A stretch of 38,036 bases of DNA from Hydrocarboniphaga sp. (GTDB lineage Bacteria; Pseudomonadota; Gammaproteobacteria; Nevskiales; Nevskiaceae): positions 1 through 38,036 of the forward strand of contig NZ_JAQGNT010000003.1 in the NCBI RefSeq assembly GCF_028291725.1, given 5' to 3'. Every line of letters begins with the position of its first letter. Within the stretch, counting starts at the first letter, position 1. Made by a program: the position numbers and the translations under genes. Positions 31,845-38,036 of the stretch are shown here, one piece after another. The notes under the pieces were generated by a model. The model did no database searches. It saw only the letters and a program-made list of their open reading frames with translations, and had not been told where the DNA came from.

Positions 31845-32606
31845 TCACAGCATCGAGCGCTGGTGCGGATCGCGTTCCCACTCGAACTTGGGCAGCTCTT
31901 CGCGGAACACCCGCTCCAGATTCTCGCCCCAGGCCTTCTTCAGCGCCGCGTAGTACGGCGTGTCGATGTCCAGGCGCAGCTTGTGGGTGATGCGCAGCGC
32001 GTCGCGGGCGAGGATCGCCACGTCCAGCGGCGGGCCGACCGTCAGGTTGGACTTCATCGTCGAGTCCAGCGACACCAGCGCGCAGCGCGTTGCGTCTTCC
32101 AGCGAGATGTGCGGCTTGATGATGCGGTCGAGAATCGGCTTGCCGTACTTGCTCTCGCCGATCTGCAGGTACGGCGTCTCCGGCGACACGGAGATGCAGT
32201 TGCCTTCCGGATAGACCAGATACAGCGAGGGCTCCTCGCCGAGGATCTGGCCGCCAATGATCAGCGTGGTGCGGAAGTCGACGTTGCTGTACTGGCCGTA
32301 GGCCGACGATTCCTTCTGCGCGCGCACCGACAGCGTGCCCATGTATTCGGCCGCGTCGTACATATGGCGGACGTTGCGCAGCGATACCGGCGCATCCGGA
32401 GAGTCGAGGTCGCGGCGCAAGGTGTTGAGTACCCACTGCGTGGTCGCGAGATTGCCGGCCGACAGCACCACGAACACACGCTCCCCGGCGGTCTCGGTGA
32501 TGTGCAGTTTGTTGTAGGTACGCACATCGTCGACGCCGGCACTGGTGCGGGTGTCTGAGGCGAACACGAGGCCGTCGTCCACTTTGATGGCGAGGCAATA
32601 GGTCAT
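31845..32606 (-). CDS. Anbu (bacterial proteasome-like) peptidase family protein
   Basis: A 253-residue Ntn-hydrolase of the proteasome beta-subunit family, Anbu branch. It begins MTYCLAIKVDDGLVFASDTRTSAG, where Thr2 becomes the N-terminal nucleophile after Met removal; LSAGNLATTQWVLNTL and TTLIIGGQILGEEPSLYLVYPEGN follow the proteasome fold, and RCALVSLDSTMKSNLTVGPPLDVA is an Anbu block. HslV is shorter and starts differently. Anbu genes usually sit with transglutaminase-like, alpha-E and ATP-grasp genes, none of which is seen here, so this copy is solitary within the window. Substrate unknown. Confidence 0.87.
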   Translation of the reverse strand: MTYCLAIKVDDGLVFASDTRTSAGVDDVRTYNKLHITETAGERVFVVLSAGNLATTQWVLNTLRRDLDSPDAPVSLRNVRHMYDAAEYMGTLSVRAQKESSAYGQYSNVDFRTTLIIGGQILGEEPSLYLVYPEGNCISVSPETPYLQIGESKYGKPILDRIIKPHISLEDATRCALVSLDSTMKSNLTVGPPLDVAILARDALRITHKLRLDIDTPYYAALKKAWGENLERVFREELPKFEWERDPHQRSML

Positions 32607-32750
32607 GGAGTCTTAGAGGCTGGCAAGCTGGGGGCGCAAGTCGCGTTCACAGTTTAGGGGCGGTGGTCGGTCACGTCACGGCTTATACGTGCCCGGGTCT
32701 GGTGCAATTCCTGAGCCACGCATGCAGACTCCATCGAAAACCGTTTTGCG

Positions 32751-33614
32751 ATGAACGCCATCAGCCGATCAGAATTTGTCCAGTTGCGCGGATTGCGCTA
32801 CCACGTGAGGCGCTGGGGCCGGGCCGATGCGCCCGCGCTGTTCCTGCTGCACGGCTGGCTCGACGTGTCCGCCAGCTTCCATGATCTGGTCCAGCCGCTG
32901 CTGCCGGACTGGCAGGTGCTGGCGCCGGACTGGCGCGGCTTCGGGCTCAGCGAATGGCCGCAGGACGGCTACTGGTTTGCCGACTATCTCGGTGATCTGG
33001 AGGCTTTGCTCGACCATTACGCGCCGGGAGTGGCGGTCCGGCTGATCGGGCACAGCCTCGGCGCCCAGATCGCCAGCATCTATGCCGGCCTGCGTCCAGC
33101 GCGTGTCGAACGTCTGGCGCTGCTCGACGGGCTGTTCATGCCGGACCAGCCGGCTGCGCTGGCGCCGAAGAAGCAGCGCCAGTGGCTGGACGAGCTGCGC
33201 GAGCCGCCGCGCGACCAGCACTACGCCAGTTACGAGGAGCTGGCCGAGCGCATCCGGCGGCTGCATCCGCGGCTGAGCGCCGAGCGCGCGCTGTCCGTTG
33301 CGCAGGGCTGGGGTTATGCACGGCCGGACGGCCGTATCGGCCTGTGCGCGGACCCCCGGCATCGCCGCGTGTTCCCGACGCTGTATCGCGCGGCCGAGTC
33401 CAGGGCGGTGTGGTCCGAAGTCACCGCCAGGACGCTGTTCATCGACGCCGGCAAGTCGGAACTGCACCGGATGATTTCCGCCCAGGAGCGGGCTGAGCGC
33501 CTGGCCTGCTTCCGCGAACGCCAGGAGGCCGTCATCGAGGATTGCGGGCACATGCTGCACTTTGAAGCGCCGGCCGAGACGGCGTGGCTGCTGCGGCCGT
33601 TTTTTGCTGCCTGA
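32751..33614 (+). CDS. Alpha/beta hydrolase
   Basis: A 287-residue alpha/beta hydrolase. Oxyanion region FLLHGWLDVSASF (about residues 31-43), nucleophile serine in RLIGHSLGAQIASIYAGL (about residues 98-115), and catalytic histidine in EDCGHMLHFEAPAETA. The conserved WRGFGLSEWP also fits. The acid residue is probably the Asp in TLFIDAGKSEL. It has a lid of about 100 residues after the nucleophile. It is followed closely by hrpB. Substrate unknown; no good Shine-Dalgarno sequence is visible before the ATG. Confidence 0.85.
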   Translation: MNAISRSEFVQLRGLRYHVRRWGRADAPALFLLHGWLDVSASFHDLVQPLLPDWQVLAPDWRGFGLSEWPQDGYWFADYLGDLEALLDHYAPGVAVRLIGHSLGAQIASIYAGLRPARVERLALLDGLFMPDQPAALAPKKQRQWLDELREPPRDQHYASYEELAERIRRLHPRLSAERALSVAQGWGYARPDGRIGLCADPRHRRVFPTLYRAAESRAVWSEVTARTLFIDAGKSELHRMISAQERAERLACFRERQEAVIEDCGHMLHFEAPAETAWLLRPFFAA

Positions 33615-33675
33615 TGGTCGGACGATTATCAAACTTTCTTTCCCTACAGCCGGGGGAAGGGGCAGAAGACTAGCG

Positions 33676-36156
33676 ATGCGCGCCTTGCCCGCCCTGCCGG
33701 CGCTGGAAGCCGTGCCGGCCCTGCGCCTGGCGCTGCGCGATGCCGGCTGTGCGGTGCTGGCCGCGCCGCCGGGTTCGGGCAAGACCACGCTTGTGCCCTT
33801 GGTGCTGCTGGACGAACCCTGGCTGGCCGGCAAACGCATCCTGATCCTGGAGCCGCGCCGGCTCGCGGCCCGCGCTTCGGCGGCGCGCATGGCCAGCCTG
33901 CTCGGCGAGCCGGTCGGCGAAACCGTGGGCTACCAGGTGCGCTTCGAGCGGCGGATCGGGCCGAACACGCGCATCGAGGTCATCACCGAAGGCCTGCTGG
34001 CGCGGCGGCTGCAGGCGGATGCCGATCTGCCCGGGGTCGGCCTGGTGATCTTCGACGAGTTCCACGAGCGCAGCCTCGACGCCGACCTGGCGCTGGCGCT
34101 GTGCTGGGATGCGCGCATGAGCCTGCGGCCGGACCTGCGCCTGCTGGTGATGTCGGCGACGCTGGACACCGCTCGCGTGTCGCGGCTGCTCGACGAGGCG
34201 CCGGTGGTCGAGGCGGGCGGGCGCCTGTTCCCGGTGGAGCTGCGCTACCGGCCGCCGCGTGCCGGTGACGATCTGGAGTCGGCGATGGTCGGCGGCGTGC
34301 TCGCCGGCCTGGCCGAGACTCCCGGCGACGTGCTGGCTTTCCTGCCCGGCGGCCGCGAGATCCGCGGTGTTCAGCGCCGGCTGGAATCGCGGTTGCCGGG
34401 TAATGTCGAAGTGCGGCCGCTGTATGGCGAACTGGATAGCCGCGAGCAGGATCTGGCGCTCGCTCCGGTCCCGGCGGGCCGGCGCAAGGTGATTCTCGCG
34501 ACCAACATCGCGCAGACCAGTTTGACCGTCGAGGGCGTCACCACGGTGGTCGACGCCGGCTACGCGCGTGTCGCCCGCTACGACCTCGGCTCCGGCGCCA
34601 ACGCTCTGCAGACCGAGCGCATCTCGCGGGCCTCGGCCGAGCAGCGCGCCGGCCGCGCCGGGCGCCTTGGCCCCGGAGTCTGTTACCGGCTGTGGAGCAA
34701 CGAGAACCAGGGCCGGATGCCGGCTTTCGACGACCCGGAGATCCTGACCGCCGACATCTCGCGCTTTGCGCTGGAGCTGGCGTCCTGGGGCACTGGGCCA
34801 TCCGCGCTGCGGCTGCTCGATCAGCCGCCGGTGATCGCCTGGCAGGCGGCGCGCGAGCTGCTGCTGGCGCTGGGCGCGATCGGCAGCGATGGCCGCATCA
34901 CCCGGCACGGCCGCGAACTGGTGCGGCTGCCGGCATCGCCGCGCCGCGGCCACATGCTGGTCGGCGCGCGGGCGCTCGGTCTGGAAGCGGTCGCGGCCTG
35001 GACCGCAGCGGTACTCGACGAGCGTGACGGCAGTTCGCAGCTCGATCTGGCGCATACGGTCCGCGGCTATGTTCTGGGCCGCGCCGCCGACGTGGGCGCA
35101 CAGCGGCGAGTGCGCGAAGTTGTGCGTCAGCTGCTGCGACAGCGCGACGTCCATGCCTCCGAAATCAGCGCCGATTTCGACGAGGACGACGTCGGCCGGG
35201 TGCTGGCGCTGGCCTACCCGGAGCGCATCGCCCGGCGCCGCGACAGCGGCCGCGGCCTTTATCTGTGCGCCGACGGCTCCGAAGCGCGGCTGCCGGAAAA
35301 CGATCCGCTGGCGCAGCAGACCTGGCTCGCGATCGGCAACTGGGACCCGGGCCCGCCGCGCAAGGTGCGCGCAGCCGCGCGGCTGGTCGAAGCCCGGCTG
35401 CTCAAGGATCAGGCCGAGGCGCTGGGCTGGCAAGGTGTCGTCCGCTGGGATCCGGTCACCGGGACGGTGCTCGCCGAGGAGCGCCGCAGCCTCGGTGCGA
35501 TCGTGCTCGAGCGCCGGCCGCTGCGCGCCGACCCGGACGCGCTGGCGGCCGCGATGCTGGCAGGCGTGTCAGCGCTCGGCATCGCCGCGCTGCCCTGGCT
35601 CGAGGCCGCGCGGCAATGGCAGGCCAGAGTGCTGTCGCTGCGCCGCTGGCGAGCCGAAGACGCCTGGCCGGACGTGTCCGACGAAGCGCTGGCCGCGACG
35701 CTGCACGGCTGGCTGCGCCCGCATCTGGCGGGTATCACGCGATGCGATCATCTGGAGCGCCTGGATCTGAGCTCGATCCTGAACGGCGGTCTGTCGTATG
35801 AGCGTCAGCAGAGGCTCGCCCAGCTCGCGCCGACCCACCTGGCCGTGCCCAGCGGCTCGCGGATCGCGCTGGAATACTCGGCTGAGGGCGCGCCGCCGGT
35901 GCTGGCGGTGAAGTTGCAGGAGCTGTTCGGGCTGAGCAAAACCCCGGCGGTCGACGAGGGACGCATGCCGGTGATGCTGCACCTGCTGTCGCCGGGCAAG
36001 CGGCCGATCCAGGTCACCCAGGACCTGGCCGGCTTCTGGGAGCGTACCTACGCCGAGGTCAGGAAGGAGCTGAAGGGCCGCTATCCGCGGCATCCCTGGC
36101 CCGACGATCCGCTGCAGGCGCCGCCGACCGCGCGCGCCAAGCCCCGCCAGTGGTAG
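33676..36156 (+). CDS. hrpB: ATP-dependent helicase HrpB
   Basis: An 826-residue DEAH/RHA-type helicase. Motifs in order: I APPGSGKTTLVPL (about 31-43), Ia LEPRRLAARAS, II LVIFDEFHERSLDADLAL (DEFH variant), III LLVMSATLD, V ATNIAQTSLTVEGVTTVVDAG, VI SAEQRAGRAGRLGPG, then the HA2 and HrpB C-terminal domains ending in YAEVRKELKGRYPRHPWPDDP. ATG at 33676 was chosen because the family begins shortly before motif I; the frame to 33562 overlaps the hydrolase. The TAG stop (36154-36156) is in the GTAG head of a family D REPIN. The Lxx-DEFH form is usual for HrpB. Confidence 0.94.
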   Translation: MRALPALPALEAVPALRLALRDAGCAVLAAPPGSGKTTLVPLVLLDEPWLAGKRILILEPRRLAARASAARMASLLGEPVGETVGYQVRFERRIGPNTRIEVITEGLLARRLQADADLPGVGLVIFDEFHERSLDADLALALCWDARMSLRPDLRLLVMSATLDTARVSRLLDEAPVVEAGGRLFPVELRYRPPRAGDDLESAMVGGVLAGLAETPGDVLAFLPGGREIRGVQRRLESRLPGNVEVRPLYGELDSREQDLALAPVPAGRRKVILATNIAQTSLTVEGVTTVVDAGYARVARYDLGSGANALQTERISRASAEQRAGRAGRLGPGVCYRLWSNENQGRMPAFDDPEILTADISRFALELASWGTGPSALRLLDQPPVIAWQAARELLLALGAIGSDGRITRHGRELVRLPASPRRGHMLVGARALGLEAVAAWTAAVLDERDGSSQLDLAHTVRGYVLGRAADVGAQRRVREVVRQLLRQRDVHASEISADFDEDDVGRVLALAYPERIARRRDSGRGLYLCADGSEARLPENDPLAQQTWLAIGNWDPGPPRKVRAAARLVEARLLKDQAEALGWQGVVRWDPVTGTVLAEERRSLGAIVLERRPLRADPDALAAAMLAGVSALGIAALPWLEAARQWQARVLSLRRWRAEDAWPDVSDEALAATLHGWLRPHLAGITRCDHLERLDLSSILNGGLSYERQQRLAQLAPTHLAVPSGSRIALEYSAEGAPPVLAVKLQELFGLSKTPAVDEGRMPVMLHLLSPGKRPIQVTQDLAGFWERTYAEVRKELKGRYPRHPWPDDPLQAPPTARAKPRQW

Positions 36157-36232
36157 GTCGGCAATCCCTTGCCGACGTGAGGTCTCGATTGCGCAACCGA
36201 CATCACACGTCGGCAAAGGATTGCCGACCTAC
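36153..36232. repeat. REPIN family D downstream of hrpB
   Basis: GTAGGTCGGCAATCCCTTGC CGACGTGAG, loop, ACACGTCGGCAAAGGATTGC CGACCTAC. The left head contains the hrpB stop codon. Confidence 0.92.
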
Positions 36233-36261
36233 GGCTGGCCGCAAAATTTCGAAGAATCCCC

Positions 36262-36290
36262 TTGACGTGCCTGCCAGTGGTCACCAGAAT
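36262..36290 (+). promoter_or_regulatory. Candidate sigma-70 promoter of the tRNA-tuf operon
   Basis: TTGACG (36262-36267), a 17-base spacer, then CAGAAT (36285-36290). A GC-rich stretch (ACGCGGCTCG) follows the -10, as in stringently controlled stable RNA promoters. tRNA-Tyr begins 47 bases after the -10. Confidence 0.6.
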
Positions 36291-36336
36291 ACGCGGCTCG
36301 TTTTGGGCCGGGGCCTCAGGGCCTAAAGTCTGCGCG

Positions 36337-36422
<86 letters not shown>

Positions 36423-36425
36423 TCT

Positions 36426-36499
<74 letters not shown>

Positions 36500-36558
36500 T
36501 TGAAAGCTTCTGTCGCGCAGTAACCGGAACGAAGAGAGCGGCACAAGATTCAAGCAAC

Positions 36559-36634
36559 GCCCCCGTAGCTCAGTCGGTAGAGCACACCCTTGGTAAGGGT
36601 GAGGTCGAAGGTTCGATTCCTTTCGTGGGCACCA
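36559..36634 (+). tRNA. tRNA-Thr (GGT) with an acceptor-stem mismatch
   Basis: Anticodon GGT at 36592-36594 in CACCC-TTGGTAA-GGGTG; T-arm GAAGG-TTCGATT-CCTTT; encoded CCA. Acceptor is GCCCCCG against CGTGGGC, which leaves a C-U mismatch at the fifth pair; GCCCACG would pair perfectly. Its 3' third is copied twice downstream (36661-36686 inverted, 36727-36756 direct). Confidence 0.92.
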
Positions 36635-36660
36635 GTTTCAAGAGCTTGAGGGCAGCGATG

Positions 36661-36686
36661 ACGAAAGGAATCGAACCTTCGACCTC
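36661..36686 (-). repeat. Inverted copy of the tRNA-Thr T-arm region
   Basis: Exact 26-base reverse complement of 36601-36626 (variable loop, T-arm and first bases of the acceptor 3' strand). It lacks the rest of a tRNA and cannot be functional by itself. Confidence 0.88.
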
Positions 36687-36705
36687 CAAGGGATGGATCG
36701 GGTTG

Positions 36706-36732
36706 TTTCGATGGCGCGAAGCGCCATCGAAA
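36706..36732. repeat. Perfect 12-bp hairpin before the direct tRNA-Thr fragment
   Basis: TTTCGATGGCGC, loop GAA, GCGCCATCGAAA. It would form a very stable stem in the transcript between tRNA-Thr and tuf. No U-run follows, so a terminator is not supported; processing or translational effects are possible. Confidence 0.8.
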
Positions 36733-36756
36733 GTTCGATTCCTTTCGTGGGCACCA
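36727..36756 (+). repeat. Direct copy of the tRNA-Thr 3' end
   Basis: Thirty bases with one mismatch to 36605-36634, including the full GTTCGATTCCTTTCGTGGGC and ACCA end. Only the T-arm, the acceptor 3' strand and CCA are present. This is the shape of an attachment-site repeat or a template-switch duplication. Confidence 0.88.
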
Positions 36757-36830
36757 ACAAGCTGCACTAGTTCTTTATAAACACGCCGTCGCCGGCAAAA
36801 AACGCTATCTAAACTGGAGTCGCAAGAGTC

Positions 36831-38033
36831 ATGGCAAAGGAAAAGTTCGAGCGCGCGAAGCCGCATGTGAACGTTGGGACCATTGGTCACGTGGATCATG
36901 GCAAGACGACGACGACGGCGGCTTTGACGAAGATTTCGGCCGATAAATTCGGCAAGACGAAATATGTCGCTTACGACGAAGTGGCGAAGGCGTCCGAGTC
37001 GCAGGGTCGTCGCGACAGCACCAAGATCCTGACGATTGCGACCAGCCACGTGGAGTATGAGACCGCGGCGCGCCACTACGCGCACGTCGACTGCCCGGGC
37101 CACGCGGACTACGTCAAGAACATGATCACCGGTGCCGCGCAGATGGACGGCGCGATCCTGGTCGTCTCCGCCGTCGACGGCCCGATGCCGCAGACGCGCG
37201 AACACGTGCTGCTGGCCAAGCAGGTGAACGTGCCCAAGGTCGTGGTCTGGCTGAACAAGTGCGACCTGGTGGAAGACGAAGAGCTGCTCGAACTGGTGGA
37301 GATGGAAGTCCGTGACCTGCTGAGCAAGTACGGCTTCCCGGGCGACGACACCCCGATCATCCGCGGCAGCGCCACCAAGGCGATCGCCGGCGATCCGGTA
37401 TGGGTGGCCAAGGTTCAGGAGCTGTACGACGCGCTGGACACCTACATCCCGGAGCCGATGCGCGAGACCGACAAGCCGTTCCTGCTGCCGGTGGAAGACG
37501 TGTTCTCGATCTCGGGCCGCGGCACGGTGGCAACCGGAAGAATTGAGCGCGGCATCATCAAGGTCGGCGAGAACGTGGAGATTGTCGGCATCCGCCCGAC
37601 GGCGGTGAGCACGATCACCGGCGTGGAAATGTTCCGCAAGCTGCTGGACCAGGGCCAGGCGGGCGACAACGTCGGCCTGCTGCTGCGCGGCACGAAGAAG
37701 GAAGACATCGAGCGCGGGCAGGTCCTGTGCAAGCCGGGCAGCATCAAGCCGCACGCGAAGTTCGAGGGCGAAGTGTATGTGCTGACCAAGGAAGAAGGCG
37801 GGCGTCACACGCCGTTCTTCAAGGGCTACCGTCCGCAGTTTTACTTCCGCACGACCGATGTCACTGGCAGCGTGTTCCTGCCGGAAGGCACGGAGATGGT
37901 GATGCCGGGCGACAACATCAAGGTGACGGTTGAGCTGATCAACCCGATCGCGATGGAAGAGCAGGTGCGCTTTGCGATCCGCGAAGGCGGCCGCACCGTC
38001 GGCGCCGGCGTCGTCACCAAGATCCTCGCTTAA
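36831..38033 (+). CDS. tuf: Elongation factor Tu with an unusual switch I region
   Basis: A 400-residue translation GTPase. Seen: P-loop GHVDHGKT (19-26), [21 protein letters not shown] (switch II region), NKCDLV (guanine specificity), domain 2 [18 protein letters not shown], and domain 3 [24 protein letters not shown] ... [19 protein letters not shown]. Between residues about 45 and 72 the proteobacterial pattern ending EEKARGITINTSHVEY is replaced by a six-residue-longer [21 protein letters not shown]; the threonine of the effector loop is kept (Thr68). This resembles planctomycete-type EF-Tu as I recall it. The gene sits after tRNA-Tyr/Gly/Thr, the standard tufB position. A weak AAGAG precedes the ATG. 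The stop is 3 bases from the window end. Confidence 0.95.
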   Translation: MAKEKFERAKPHVNVGTIGHVDHGKTTTTAALTKISADKFGKTKYVAYDEVAKASESQGRRDSTKILTIATSHVEYETAARHYAHVDCPGHADYVKNMITGAAQMDGAILVVSAVDGPMPQTREHVLLAKQVNVPKVVVWLNKCDLVEDEELLELVEMEVRDLLSKYGFPGDDTPIIRGSATKAIAGDPVWVAKVQELYDALDTYIPEPMRETDKPFLLPVEDVFSISGRGTVATGRIERGIIKVGENVEIVGIRPTAVSTITGVEMFRKLLDQGQAGDNVGLLLRGTKKEDIERGQVLCKPGSIKPHAKFEGEVYVLTKEEGGRHTPFFKGYRPQFYFRTTDVTGSVFLPEGTEMVMPGDNIKVTVELINPIAMEEQVRFAIREGGRTVGAGVVTKILA

Positions 38034-38036
38034 GTC

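Noticed and set aside
33670-35433. 587-codon minus-strand frame
   Set aside because: Antisense to hrpB, whose helicase motifs are all intact on the plus strand.
36706-36732. Rho-independent terminator between tRNA-Thr and tuf
   Set aside because: The stem is strong but no U-run follows, and termination here would cut tuf off from the tRNA promoter.
36570-37808. 412-codon minus-strand frame
   Set aside because: It is antisense to tuf and to the tRNA-Thr region (KGIEPSTS-type false peptide); a shadow of the real gene.

Overview
The window is a GC-rich proteobacterial chromosome segment. It most likely comes from a steroid-degrading gammaproteobacterium of the Nevskiales/Steroidobacter kind. 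The gene orders osmC-vfr-trpCDG, rpe-trpE and tRNA-Tyr/Gly/Thr-tuf are those of gammaproteobacteria such as Pseudomonas. The lineage call is inference from gene content, because no rRNA is present.

Region 1 (1-11972, all + strand) is a catabolic locus for steroid rings C and D (the HIP pathway). It holds ipdC, echA20, fadE31, fadE32, fadA6, a short-chain dehydrogenase, a fused two-domain acyl-CoA dehydrogenase whose second half is FadE30-like, ipdF, a MaoC-type hydratase and a second thiolase. Together these can shorten the propionate side chain of HIP-CoA, open the remaining rings and thiolyse the products to central acyl-CoAs. The ring hydrolase genes ipdAB are not in the window and may lie upstream. 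Directly downstream (12283-15836) is a YCF48-like beta-propeller gene overlapping an MMPL/RND transporter gene, a plausible envelope transport pair for hydrophobic substrates.

Region 2 (15914-23457) holds an AraC regulator, a divergent solitary rpoZ, a DoxX membrane protein, OsmC, the cAMP receptor protein Vfr/Crp, trpGDC (minus strand) and an ScfR-type acyl-CoA-sensing regulator. Region 3 (23637-29305) is a valine catabolic cluster: mmsA, isobutyryl-CoA dehydrogenase, enoyl-CoA hydratase, 3-hydroxyisobutyryl-CoA hydrolase and mmsB. The ScfR gene is divergent from it. Region 4 (29386-32606, minus strand) is trpE, rpe and an Anbu proteasome-like gene. trpE and trpG are each preceded by a small ORF carrying Trp codons, which suggests attenuation. 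Region 5 (32751-38033) has an alpha/beta hydrolase, hrpB, tRNA-Tyr/Gly/Thr and tuf. The tRNA-Thr 3' end is duplicated upstream of tuf in direct and inverted copies, and EF-Tu has an unusual switch I.

The window is packed with palindromic REP/REPIN-like elements of at least six families, several with GTAG heads. They lie in all four convergent gene junctions and none of the four divergent ones, supply the stop codon of three genes, and are translated in-frame in the IpdC tail and in the linker and tail of the fused acyl-CoA dehydrogenase.
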